A DNA stretch of 56,596 nt, taken from NCBI GenBank assembly GCA_036265935.1, contig DATAOB010000013.1, positions 1 to 56,596 on the forward strand, written 5' to 3'. This stretch comes from JAFASC01 sp036265935 (GTDB taxonomy: Bacteria > Pseudomonadota > Alphaproteobacteria > Rhizobiales > Beijerinckiaceae). Positions within the stretch are counted from its first letter, which is position 1. Each line of letters begins with the position of its first letter. Shown here one piece after another: positions 41,638-52,956 of the stretch. Position numbers and translations under genes: made by a program. A model generated the notes under the pieces. The model was not told the origin of the DNA. It searched no databases and saw only the letters and a list, made by a program, of their open reading frames with translations.

Positions 41638-42756
41638 GTGGGAATGTTGACGACGAGTCAAAGCAGCGAAGCTGAGCCATTGACCTTGTCCGTCGCCGAT
41701 TCAAAGATCGACCGAGCCGAGGCGAGCGCGGCCGCGCATACCCCGGATCTGGCCCAGCCGGATTTGCGCAAAGCGCTAGAGCGCACAACGCTCGCGCTCG
41801 AAGCCGGCGAGATCGGCGTCTGGGAATGGGACTTCGTCAGCGGCAGCTTCATCTGGGATCAGCGGATGCGCGCTCTTTGGGGCCTCCCCGAGGGCGTCGT
41901 CCCGACATACGAGGTGTTTCGCAACGCCTTGAACCCGGCCGACCTGGAGCGCAGCGACGGCGCCATCAATGCGGCAATTAATCCGGCCCGAAACGGCGAG
42001 TACGAAGTCGAATACCGCGTCATCGGCATCAAGGATGGATTGGAGCGCTGGATACTGGCGCAAGGCCGCACGTTCTTCGAGAACGGCAAGGCCATGCGCC
42101 TCATCGGTACGGCGCGCGACGTCACCGAGCGCAAGCAGCGCGAAGCGCATGTGCGGTTTCTCATGCGCGAGATCGCGCATCGCTCCAAAAATTTGCTTGC
42201 CGTGATCCAGGCGATGGCGCGCCAGACGGCGGTGACTGCCGGCTCGGCGCACGATTTCGAGCAGATATTCTCGGCTCGTCTACAGGCGCTCGCCGCCTCG
42301 CACGACATCCTCATGGACGAGGATTGGCACGGCGCCTCGATCGAGGAGCTCGTGCGCACGCAGGTTGGCCATTACGTCGATCTCATCGGCACAAGAATAC
42401 ATCTCGCTGGCCCGGAGCTGATGCTGAAACCGGAAGCGGCGCAGAATCTCGGCTTGGCGCTGCACGAGCTTGCGACCAACGCGGCAAAATACGGCGCGCT
42501 CTCAAACGAAGATGGGGATGTTGAGATACGCTGGGAAATCGGCGATGGCCGCTTCAAAATCTCCTGGCAGGAGATCGATGGCCCGCCGGTCTCACCGCCG
42601 GCGCGCGAAGGCTTCGGTCACAAAGTCGTGACGCGTATCGTCACCCTCGCGCTCGAAGGCAAGGTCGACTTGCGTTTCGAGCCGAGCGGCCTCGTCTGGG
42701 AACTCGATATTCCCGACAAGCACATCCTCAGCCGCGGCGTGAGCGGGCGAGGATAG
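41638..42756 (+). CDS. HWE-family sensor histidine kinase with PAS domain
   Basis: 372 residues, no membrane segment, so a cytoplasmic sensor. A PAS domain (about 50-170; TLALEAGEIGVWEWDFVSGS to GTARDVTERKQRE, a PAC end) precedes the kinase core. The phosphoacceptor box is MREIAHRSKNLLAVIQAMAR, and the N-box is LGLALHELATNAAKYGALSN. Residues WEIGDGRFKISWQEIDGPPV correspond to the HWE WxE motif region, and GFGHKVV to the G-box. HWE kinases feed the PhyR-NepR-EcfG general stress switch, which agrees with the divergent nepR-like gene. GTG 41638 or ATG 41644 may be used. Confidence 0.9.
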   Translation: MGMLTTSQSSEAEPLTLSVADSKIDRAEASAAAHTPDLAQPDLRKALERTTLALEAGEIGVWEWDFVSGSFIWDQRMRALWGLPEGVVPTYEVFRNALNPADLERSDGAINAAINPARNGEYEVEYRVIGIKDGLERWILAQGRTFFENGKAMRLIGTARDVTERKQREAHVRFLMREIAHRSKNLLAVIQAMARQTAVTAGSAHDFEQIFSARLQALAASHDILMDEDWHGASIEELVRTQVGHYVDLIGTRIHLAGPELMLKPEAAQNLGLALHELATNAAKYGALSNEDGDVEIRWEIGDGRFKISWQEIDGPPVSPPAREGFGHKVVTRIVTLALEGKVDLRFEPSGLVWELDIPDKHILSRGVSGRG

Positions 42757-42763
42757 CGACGCG

Positions 42764-42949
42764 TCAATATCTCCCGCGGCGTGCGAAGCCGAAGACGAGA
42801 GAAATCAACAACAGGACCAGCGCGACCCAGAAGAGAATGCGCGCGCCTTCCATTGCCGTTCCGGCGACGCCGCCGAATCCCAATACCGCCGCAACAATGG
42901 CGACGATCAGAAAGACGACGGCCCAGTGAAGCAGGTTGCCGAAGTTCAT
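42764..42949 (-). CDS. DUF1328 small membrane protein (YtjA family)
   Basis: A 61-residue protein made of two transmembrane helices: LLHWAVVFLIVAIVAAVLGFGG and ARILFWVALVLLLISLVFGF (each quoted in part), followed by a basic end ARRGRY. This is the DUF1328 signature. ATG 42949 is preceded by GGAGAG. A perfect EcfG-type promoter ends 67 bp upstream. DUF1328 genes are commonly stress-induced in alphaproteobacteria. It ends 7 bp from the convergent kinase gene. Confidence 0.9.
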   Translation of the reverse strand: MNFGNLLHWAVVFLIVAIVAAVLGFGGVAGTAMEGARILFWVALVLLLISLVFGFARRGRY

Positions 42950-43015
42950 GTGTTCTCTCCACTGCGCGGCCAAGCCTAGCAATCAGCTTGTCGCGCCGAT
43001 GATCTTACTGAAGAG

Positions 43016-43041
43016 AACGGGAAGCTAAGTGGCAGAGTTCC
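43016..43041 (-). promoter_or_regulatory. EcfG-type general stress promoter upstream of DUF1328 gene
   Basis: On the minus strand GGAAC (43041-43037), 17 bases, then CGTT (43019-43016): a perfect consensus, 67 bp before the DUF1328 start and within the short gap after alaS. Confidence 0.8.
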
Positions 43042-43063
43042 AGCTGCGGCCGATGCGGAACGG

Positions 43064-45730
<2,667 letters not shown>

Positions 45731-45832
45731 CGAACTCGTTTCAGAAATTTAAGGGCACGCGCTCACCGCAAACGCGCCTTCTTGTCAAGAAAAGAGAGCC
45801 GCGTCGCCAAAAACGGGAAGGCCAAGAACAGG

Positions 45833-45861
45833 AAAGGCCCGGCTTTCAGAGCCGGGCCTTT
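45833..45861 (-). terminator. Intrinsic terminator after recA
   Basis: A perfect 12-bp stem, AAAGGCCCGGCT (45833-45844) with AGCCGGGCCTTT (45850-45861), and a 5-base loop. The A/T ends give T-rich flanks on both strands. It lies 85 bp past the recA stop and 100 bp before alaS. Confidence 0.85.
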
Positions 45862-45945
45862 CTAGCGGCGGGCATTACGCCTGTCGAGGGAGAGAGGGGG
45901 CGGGGACCCGCGACAGAAATATCCGCCAGCGATCGGTGTCGTGCA

Positions 45946-47025
<1,080 letters not shown>

Positions 47026-47130
47026 GGGAAGAATCCTTCTGGCATGGGCGGCGCGAGAGACGCAACGTCTGGCGTAACGTGCTGGCGTGACGTCCCGGCG
47101 CAATGTCGATGGCAGGAGTGTACGCGTTTT

Positions 47131-47167
47131 GTTCGCGTCCGCAAGTTCTTTTTTTGTTCACGTGAAC
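47131..47167 (-). promoter_or_regulatory. LexA (SOS) box of recA
   Basis: GTTC at 47145-47148, seven T residues, then GTTC at 47156-47159: an exact GTTC-N7-GTTC alphaproteobacterial LexA box. A third GTTC lies at 47131-47134, and the right half is part of a 12-bp palindrome GTTCACGTGAAC (47156-47167). It sits 120-143 bp before the recA GTG, suitable for SOS control. Confidence 0.85.
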
Positions 47168-47295
47168 ACGGCGCGCTGCAGACGACCGGCGGCTTATGCC
47201 CAATTGATAAGCTCGCGGCGGCGCAATTTGCCCAAAGAGCCGGCTTAAGCTACCGGCGTCTCACCCATCCAAGACAACCCGCGGGACCTCAAAGC

Positions 47296-47447
47296 GTGCC
47301 GAAGCGCCGTATCGAGCATTTTCTGAAACAGGCCGAGGAATGCCGCGCGCAGGCGAACGCGCGCTGCGCGACGAGGACGGCGAGTCCTGGCTGAAGCTCG
47401 CGGCGAAATGGCAGTCCACGGCCGAAGGCACGCATCAGCCCGCCTAG
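47296..47447 (+). pseudogene. Small helical protein paralog, frameshifted
   Basis: GTG 47296 reads VPKRRIEHFLKQAEECRAQA and, after one missing base near 47355-47365, DEDGESWLKLAAKWQSTAEG to TAG at 47447. The AEECR...SWLKLAAKWQ pattern is the same as in the intact gene at 47582, so this is a decayed tandem paralog. Function unknown. Confidence 0.6.
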
Positions 47448-47581
47448 CAGGCGCAGCAGCCGCAGCCGAGACAAAAGGACGAGCGCTGAGCGGGTTCTCC
47501 ACAAGGTAAACCCCGGCGTCCCATTTTGCTGGCGCCGCTGCCGAACTTAACTTATGTTAAGTGAGGTCGAAGGGTTGCTCC

Positions 47582-47764
47582 ATGTCCGAGTCCAGAGCCG
47601 AAAAGTATAGCCGCAAGGCGCGCGAGTGCCGCTCGCAGGCCGGCGCGACGGCGGACTATGAGCACAAGGCGAGCTGGCTGAAGCTCGCGGCGAAATGGCA
47701 GCGCATGGCCGAGGAGGCGGGTCCGGTGGTGGCGGTGTGGGCGCAGCGCAAGGCGGAGGGGTGA
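47582..47764 (+). CDS. Small helical protein common in Bradyrhizobium-like bacteria
   Basis: 60 residues, charged and helical: SESRAEKYSRKARECRSQAG, then HKASWLKLAAKWQRMAEEAG. Very similar short proteins (A-E/K-Y-x-x-K-A-x-E-C-R ... WLKLA-x-x-W) are frequent in Hyphomicrobiales, often in several copies. There is no signal or membrane segment. ATG 47582 is preferred over the in-frame upstream start at 47561. The role is unknown. Confidence 0.75.
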   Translation: MSESRAEKYSRKARECRSQAGATADYEHKASWLKLAAKWQRMAEEAGPVVAVWAQRKAEG

Positions 47765-47813
47765 GGGCGCTCGCGGCAGGCATTTCGCGCCGCTTGCCAC
47801 GTCGAGAACTCCC

Positions 47814-48836
47814 ATGAAGCAAATCTGGATCACCAAGGCCGGAGGGCCGGAGGTTCTGCAGATAAAACACGCGCCGGATCCCGCCCCCGCAGCAGGCGAA
47901 GTGCGCATCCGCGTCGCGGCGAGCGGCGTCAACTTCGCCGACATTATGGGCCGCATGGGCCTCTATCCCGACCTGCCGCCGATGCCCGTCGTGCCGGGCT
48001 ACGAGGTCAGCGGGCGCGTCGACGCGGTGGGCAGCGGCGTCGAGACGGAGTGGCTCGGGCGCGACGTCATCGCGCTGACCCGCTTCGGCGGCTATTCCGA
48101 TGTGATCTCAGTGCCGCTGAACCAGGTGTTTCCGCGCCCGCCGGCACTGTCGGCGATGGAAGCCGCGGCGCTGCCGGTGAACTACTTCACCGCCTGGCAA
48201 TTGCTCGTCGTTATGGGCGGGCTCAAGCGCGGCGAGACGGTGCTCATCCATTCGGCCGGCGGCGGCGTCGGAATTGCGGCGACGCAGATCGCCAAGCATA
48301 TCGGCGCGACGATCATCGGCACGGCGTCGGCCGCAAAGCACGATGAGCTGCGCGCGATCGGCGTCGCTCACCTCATCGATTACCGCACCGAGGATTTCGA
48401 GGCGCGGGCACGTGCGATCACCGGCGGTCGCGGCGTCGAGCTCATCTTGGACGCCGTCGGCGGCGAGTCGCTGAAGAAAGGCTACCGCCTGCTCGCGCCG
48501 ACCGGGCGGCTCGGCATATTCGGCATGTCGTCTGCCGCAACCGGCAAGCAGAAGAACCTCTTGGGGATCGTGCAGGCGCTGGCGCGCACCCCCTGGCTGC
48601 AGTTCAATCCCGTCGCCTTGATGAACGCCAACAAGGGTGTGTTCGGCGTCAATCTCGGCTACATGTGGAACGAGGTCGAGCGCATCCGCGTCTGGGCCGA
48701 TCGTATCCTCGATCTGGCCGCGCAAGGTGTCGTGAAGCCGCGCATTGCGCGTGCCTTCTCGTTCGACGAGGCCGCCGCTGCGCATCATTATGTGCAGGAG
48801 CGCCGCAACATCGGCAAGGTTTTGCTGGTGCCGTAA
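47814..48836 (+). CDS. Quinone oxidoreductase-like MDR protein
   Basis: A 340-residue medium-chain dehydrogenase/reductase. The N-terminal GroES-like part has GVNFADIMGRMGLYPDLPPM and VPGYEVSGRVDAVGSGV. The NAD(P)H site GAGGVG-type motif appears as HSAGGGVGIAATQIAKHIGA near residue 150. The structural and catalytic zinc cysteines are absent, as in zeta-crystallin/VAT-1-like quinone reductases. It likely reduces quinones or enones with NADPH in the cytosol. It starts 49 bp after the small gene. Confidence 0.9.
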   Translation: MKQIWITKAGGPEVLQIKHAPDPAPAAGEVRIRVAASGVNFADIMGRMGLYPDLPPMPVVPGYEVSGRVDAVGSGVETEWLGRDVIALTRFGGYSDVISVPLNQVFPRPPALSAMEAAALPVNYFTAWQLLVVMGGLKRGETVLIHSAGGGVGIAATQIAKHIGATIIGTASAAKHDELRAIGVAHLIDYRTEDFEARARAITGGRGVELILDAVGGESLKKGYRLLAPTGRLGIFGMSSAATGKQKNLLGIVQALARTPWLQFNPVALMNANKGVFGVNLGYMWNEVERIRVWADRILDLAAQGVVKPRIARAFSFDEAAAAHHYVQERRNIGKVLLVP

Positions 48837-48894
48837 ATGAACCACATCGTTCGGACCTGATCGAAGCGCCGGCTATGGCGTGCTAGAACGTGCC

Positions 48895-49002
48895 ATGCCG
48901 CTCCGCATCCTCCTCGCCGCCCTCCTCTGCGCCTCGACGCAAGCCGACGCGCAGATCTCGCGTCAAGCCGCCGCCAAGGTCAAACGGGTCGTAATAATCT
49001 AA
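48895..49002 (+). CDS. Short signal-peptide-like ORF
   Basis: 35 codons begin with ATG and read MPLRILLAALLCASTQADAQ, a perfect-looking signal peptide with an ADA-Q cleavage site. A basic tail SRQAAAKVKRVVII follows before TAA. It may be the stub of a secreted protein cut off by rearrangement, since remnants follow immediately, or a chance frame. No clear ribosome-binding site. Confidence 0.3.
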   Translation: MPLRILLAALLCASTQADAQISRQAAAKVKRVVII

Positions 49003-49023
49003 GCAGGGGCGGTCTCCGCACCG

Positions 49024-49889
49024 ATGAACGGCACTGATAACTCCGCAGGGCCTCGGCTGACCCGCCGTGCTATTGCAGACGGCGATCTCGAAGAAATCGA
49101 GAAACTATTCAGCGTCGGCTTCCCCGACCGTCCTAATAGCTACTGGCGGAATGGTTTCGCACGGCTGCGAACGCGCTCCGTTCCTGAAGGTTATCCGCGA
49201 TACGGCTATTTGCTTAAAGAAGGCGAGAAGGTCGTCGGAGCTATTCTCACGATCTATTCTCGCGTGCCAAACGATGGCTCAACAGCAATCCGCTGTAATC
49301 TGTCGAGCTGGTACGTGGAACCGACTTACCGTGCCTACGCTCCCCCCCTGTACTCGTTACGGCAAAAGGGCGTCGGATACCTCAATGTGTCACCCGCGCC
49401 TGCAACCCACGCGACGATCGAAGCACAAGGCTTCTCCCGCTTGTTTCGCGATCGCTTTCTTGCGTTACCGGCACTTGGCTTAAATCGCCGTCATTAGTCA
49501 TCCGTGACGCGCCAAGTGCGTCGCTCCATCTGCCGGAACCGGAGCGTGTTCTTTTGGAAGAGCACGCGGCTCTCGGTTGCCTTTGCCTCGTTCTCGAAGC
49601 TGAGAGTCGGTTTCATCCGTTCGTCTTCAAACGAACACGGGTTTTCAAACAGAGCCTTCCCTCGTTGCTACTCGCCTATTGTCGCGATTTGAACGACTTC
49701 ACCCGGTTCGCCGGTTCTCTCGGGCGCTACCTGCTTCGCCGCGGCTGGTGGAGTGTCGTTATTGCCGATGGCAACGCGCGCGGGCTGCTCGGCCTACGCA
49801 TTGAGCGGGGCCGATGCACGTACTACCGCGGCCCAAATCCTCCTCATGCCGGCGATCTCGCCTACGCGGAAGAGGTCTACTTCGATTAG
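49024..49889 (+). pseudogene. Acyl-CoA acyltransferase (GNAT-like), frameshifted
   Basis: The first frame (ATG 49024) reads LTRRAIADGDLEEIEKLFSV, GFPDRPNSYWRNGFARL, LLKEGEKVVGAILTIYSRV and SSWYVEPTYRAYAPPL, a GNAT acyltransferase core. It breaks near 49482 (one base apparently missing in GGCTTAAATCG). The next frame continues SPSLVIRDAPSASLHLPEPE, then YCRDLNDFTRFAGSLGRYLL and WWSVVIADGNARG to a stop at 49889. The reconstructed protein is about 288 residues, similar to acyltransferases found in rhizobial exopolysaccharide loci. GC is lower than the flanks. Confidence 0.7.
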
Positions 49890-49928
49890 AAGGCGTAACA
49901 TCTGTGTTGCATTTTCTGATTTGGACAG

Positions 49929-50192
49929 GTGAGCTGGTTTTCGGCAGGCGCCATGTCGGAGTGCGATGACGTGTTTTTGGAGCCGTTCCGCGCCAATCTG
50001 CACCCGGACATCGAAGCTTTGGAACCTGTGTGGCGGCGCGCCGAGCTTTCCGGGTTTGCAACTCAATTTAGACCGATCATGCTGCTGCCGCTCGTGCGCT
50101 ACCGCTGCGCTGGATTGCGCGTTATCTCGATGCCCGACTTCGAAGTGTGTGACTATCTTGCGCCTGTCCTATTTCCTGGCCCGGACCTGCCT
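49929..50192 (+). pseudogene. BioF2-like acetyltransferase, N-terminal remnant
   Basis: From GTG 49929: MSWFSAGAMSECDDVFLEPF, then IEALEPVWRRAELSGFATQF, MLLPLVRYRCAGLRVISMPD and YLAPVLFPGPDLP. This fits the first ~85 residues of the GNAT/BioF2-type acetyltransferases of polysaccharide clusters. The match ends near 50190, after which a different gene in another frame takes over, so a deletion has removed the rest. Formally the frame continues to 50276. Confidence 0.5.
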
Positions 50193-50712
50193 TCGGACTC
50201 CTCGCATGGGAGCACCAGATCAGGTCAGTGGTCGATCTGGGCTGTGGTGACTTCCGCGTGGCGCAACCTTTCGTGAATGATTCAATTGATTACACTGGAA
50301 TAGATATTGTCGCGCCGCTGATTGCGCATAATGAGGCTCGCTTTGCCTCGCACAATGTTCGCTTCCTATGTCTTGACATCATCTCCGACGAGCTTCCCGA
50401 CGGCGACTTATGCCTGCTTCGCGAAGTATTGCAGCATCTTTCAAACCGAGAGATGCGCTTGTGCTGCAGCAAGTAAGAAAATATCCTTATGTGATCTACA
50501 CGGATTACCACCCCGCCGCCGCCCTGAAAATCAGGCCCAATAAGGATATAACGCACGGCCGAGTTACGCGTATTTGGCGCAATTCTGGCGTGTTTCTCGA
50601 TCAGCCGCCATTCTCCCAAAACATCGAGCTGTTGCTTGAAGTGGCGTCGGAAAACATCTTGCGTGCACCCGGAGAAATCATTCGCACCTTTCTGCTAAGG
50701 CGCCAAAAGTGA
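50193..50712 (+). pseudogene. Class I SAM-dependent methyltransferase, 5'-truncated and frameshifted
   Basis: The frame entering at about 50193 reads GLLAWEHQIRSVVDLGCGDF (SAM motif I), TGIDIVAPLIAHNEARF and VRFLCLDIISDELPDGDLCL, then LREVLQHLSNRE. One base is missing near 50453 (GAGATGCG). The next frame continues ALVLQQVRKYPYVIYTDYHP, NKDITHGRVTRIWRNSGVFL and ends at 50712. No start codon of its own remains; the 5' end abuts the acetyltransferase remnant. The product would have been a small methyltransferase of about 200 residues. Confidence 0.65.
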
Positions 50713-50821
50713 TAAGAGGTATTCCGATCACGTCTAAGTGCGAGTAAGCTCGCTATTCGCTGCGCATGACCCGGGGGCGCGGATTTGCTGCGCGGCGTGT
50801 CCGACCGCGGGAGCCATGCGC

Positions 50822-52603
50822 ATGGACGCGCAGAACAACGAATTCGCGCTGGCCGGCAGCCTCGACGACCTGAAGGCGAAGGGGCGGCTCGTCCTGCACG
50901 GAAACCATGCTCCGCTCCTCGTCGTCTGCGATGGCGGCCGCGTCTTTGCCATAGACAATCGCTGTCCGCATATGGGTTTTCCGCTCGAGCGCGGCAGCGT
51001 CGAGGACGGTATCCTGACCTGCCACTGGCACCACGCGCGGTTCGATCTCGCAAGCGGCTGCACGTTCGACCCGTGGGCCGACGACGTGCCGACCTGCCCG
51101 GTCGAGATCCGCGACGGCGAAGTGTGGGTGAAGACCTCGTTTGCTCATGCCGATCCGGCCGCGCATTGGCGGCGCCGGTTGGCCGACGGCCTCGCGCACG
51201 ATCTGAGCCTCGTCATCGCCAAGAGCGTGCAGGGCGAGCTCGCGGCGAACGTGCCGCGCGCCGATATCGTCAGGCAGGTGGCGCTGTTCGGGGCCGACAA
51301 TCGCGACGGCTGGAGCACGGGTCTGACCATCCTCACCGCGCTCGCCAATCTCATGCCGCTCTTATCGGACGAGGACGCCTATCTCGCACTGTTTCATGGT
51401 GCTCGCCGCGTAGCCGAGGATTGCGACGGAGAGGCGCCGCGGCGCGAACGCACGCCGCTCGGCAGCCGGCCGGATGCGGCCACTCTCAAGGCATGGCTGC
51501 GGCGCTGGACCAAGGTGCGGCATCGCGAAGCGGCCGAGCGCACGCTGTTGACCGCGATTGCCGCCGGCGCCGCGCCGGCTGTGCTCGCCGATATTCTCGT
51601 CCCGGCTGAGACAGAGCGGGCCTTCGCCGATAGCGGCCACTCGCTCGATTTCATCAACAAAGCATTCGAGTGCCTCGACCTGATCGGCTGGGAGCACGCG
51701 GCATGCGTGCTGCCGACATTGGTCGGGCAGATGGTGGCGGCGCGCGGCGCCGAGGAATCGACGGCCTGGCGCCAGCCTGTCGATCTCATCGCGCTTTGCG
51801 CCGACGCGGTAAATGAGTTGCCGCAATTGTTCGCGGCCGGGCGCGGCGCGCATGGCTGGTCGGACCACGCGCGGCTCGCGGAAGAGCTGCTCGGCGACGA
51901 TGCAGTTGCCATCATCGAGGCGCTCAAAGCAGCGATCCGCGCCGGCGCGGCGCCTACCGATCTCGGCCGCTCCCTGGCTTACGCCGCGGCGCTCAGGGTG
52001 GCGCGTTTCGGCACCTCCAACGAGCATTCCGATTGGGAGACGGCGCACCACGTCTTCACCTATGCCAACGCGGTCGATCAGCTGCTGACGCGCATCGGCG
52101 GCGAAAATATCGGCGGTGATTTCGCCGCAATCCGCGCCGTCCTGCACGGCGCGATGGCGATCTATCTTGCGCGCTATCTCAATGTGCCGCCGGCGCGCCT
52201 GCCCGGTGAAAGCGGCGACAAGCTCGACGATCTGGCCGTCGATGCCGGAACGATCCGCGCCGCCTTGCTCGACGCTTTCGACCGCCAGCGGCAGGTCGAT
52301 CTCGCCGCCCGTCTGGTGGCACGCCATCTCACGCTCGGACATTCGCCGCAGGCGTTGATCGGGACGCTCGCGCACGCGGTGCTGCGCGAAGACGCGGGCT
52401 TCCACGCCTATCAGATGCTGGAGGCGGGAATCCGGCAGTTCGGCACGTGGGGCAATGGCGACGAAGGCCGGCGCATCCTCATCGCTGTCGCCCGCTACAT
52501 CGCGGCGCACTCGCCGACCGAACGCGCGGCGCTGCAGACGGCTGACATCGCGCGGCGCTTGATGCGCGGCGGCGAATTGCATGAGGCGGCCGGCTCGTCG
52601 TAA
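50822..52603 (+). CDS. Rieske [2Fe-2S] domain fused to a large helical domain
   Basis: 593 residues. The N-terminal Rieske domain (about 1-110) has both ligand boxes: CPHMGFPLERG and CHWHHARFDL, with VFAIDN before them. The remaining ~480 residues are helical, without a catalytic motif I can name; NEHSDWETAHHVFTYANAVD holds several His/Asp that might bind metal. Rieske ferredoxin-like domains pass electrons to oxygenases, so a self-contained redox enzyme is possible but unproven. ATG 50822 has GCGGGAG 8 bases upstream and is better placed than ATG 50816 or the frame opening at 50738. Next come DUF952 (8 bp) and pyrD, probably one transcript. Confidence 0.8.
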   Translation: MDAQNNEFALAGSLDDLKAKGRLVLHGNHAPLLVVCDGGRVFAIDNRCPHMGFPLERGSVEDGILTCHWHHARFDLASGCTFDPWADDVPTCPVEIRDGEVWVKTSFAHADPAAHWRRRLADGLAHDLSLVIAKSVQGELAANVPRADIVRQVALFGADNRDGWSTGLTILTALANLMPLLSDEDAYLALFHGARRVAEDCDGEAPRRERTPLGSRPDAATLKAWLRRWTKVRHREAAERTLLTAIAAGAAPAVLADILVPAETERAFADSGHSLDFINKAFECLDLIGWEHAACVLPTLVGQMVAARGAEESTAWRQPVDLIALCADAVNELPQLFAAGRGAHGWSDHARLAEELLGDDAVAIIEALKAAIRAGAAPTDLGRSLAYAAALRVARFGTSNEHSDWETAHHVFTYANAVDQLLTRIGGENIGGDFAAIRAVLHGAMAIYLARYLNVPPARLPGESGDKLDDLAVDAGTIRAALLDAFDRQRQVDLAARLVARHLTLGHSPQALIGTLAHAVLREDAGFHAYQMLEAGIRQFGTWGNGDEGRRILIAVARYIAAHSPTERAALQTADIARRLMRGGELHEAAGSS

Positions 52604-52611
52604 CGACGCGC

Positions 52612-52956
52612 ATGGCTCGCCTCATCTACAAGATCGTGCGCGAAGCTTTGTGGCGCACGGCGGAGGCGCTGGCCGAGTTCGACGGCGCGCCGGTCGATTT
52701 AGCGGATGGGTACATGCATTTTTCCACCGCCGAACAGGTGCGCGAGACCGCGGCACATTTTGCCGGCCAACGCGATTTGCTCTTGCTGACGGTAGAGGCG
52801 GAGCGGCTCGGCGAGACGCTGAAATGGGAGCCGTCCCGCGGCGGCGATCTGTTTCCGCACCTCTATGGCAAGCTGCAGCTCGCCGATGTGCTGCGGGTCG
52901 ATAAGCTGCCACTGCGCGAGAACGGCACCCATGATTTTTCGGGGCTGGTGCCGTGA
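52612..52956 (+). CDS. DUF952 family protein
   Basis: A 114-residue cytoplasmic protein. The opening LIYKIVREALWRTAE, the central DGYMHFSTAEQVRETAAHFA, and LKWEPSRGGDLFPHLYGKLQ are the DUF952 hallmarks (conserved YKI, GFIHxS-like and FPHLYG). The His and Glu residues suggest an enzyme, but the activity is not known. Its stop overlaps the GTG start of pyrD (GTGA), the usual DUF952-pyrD pairing in Hyphomicrobiales. Confidence 0.9.
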   Translation: MARLIYKIVREALWRTAEALAEFDGAPVDLADGYMHFSTAEQVRETAAHFAGQRDLLLLTVEAERLGETLKWEPSRGGDLFPHLYGKLQLADVLRVDKLPLRENGTHDFSGLVP

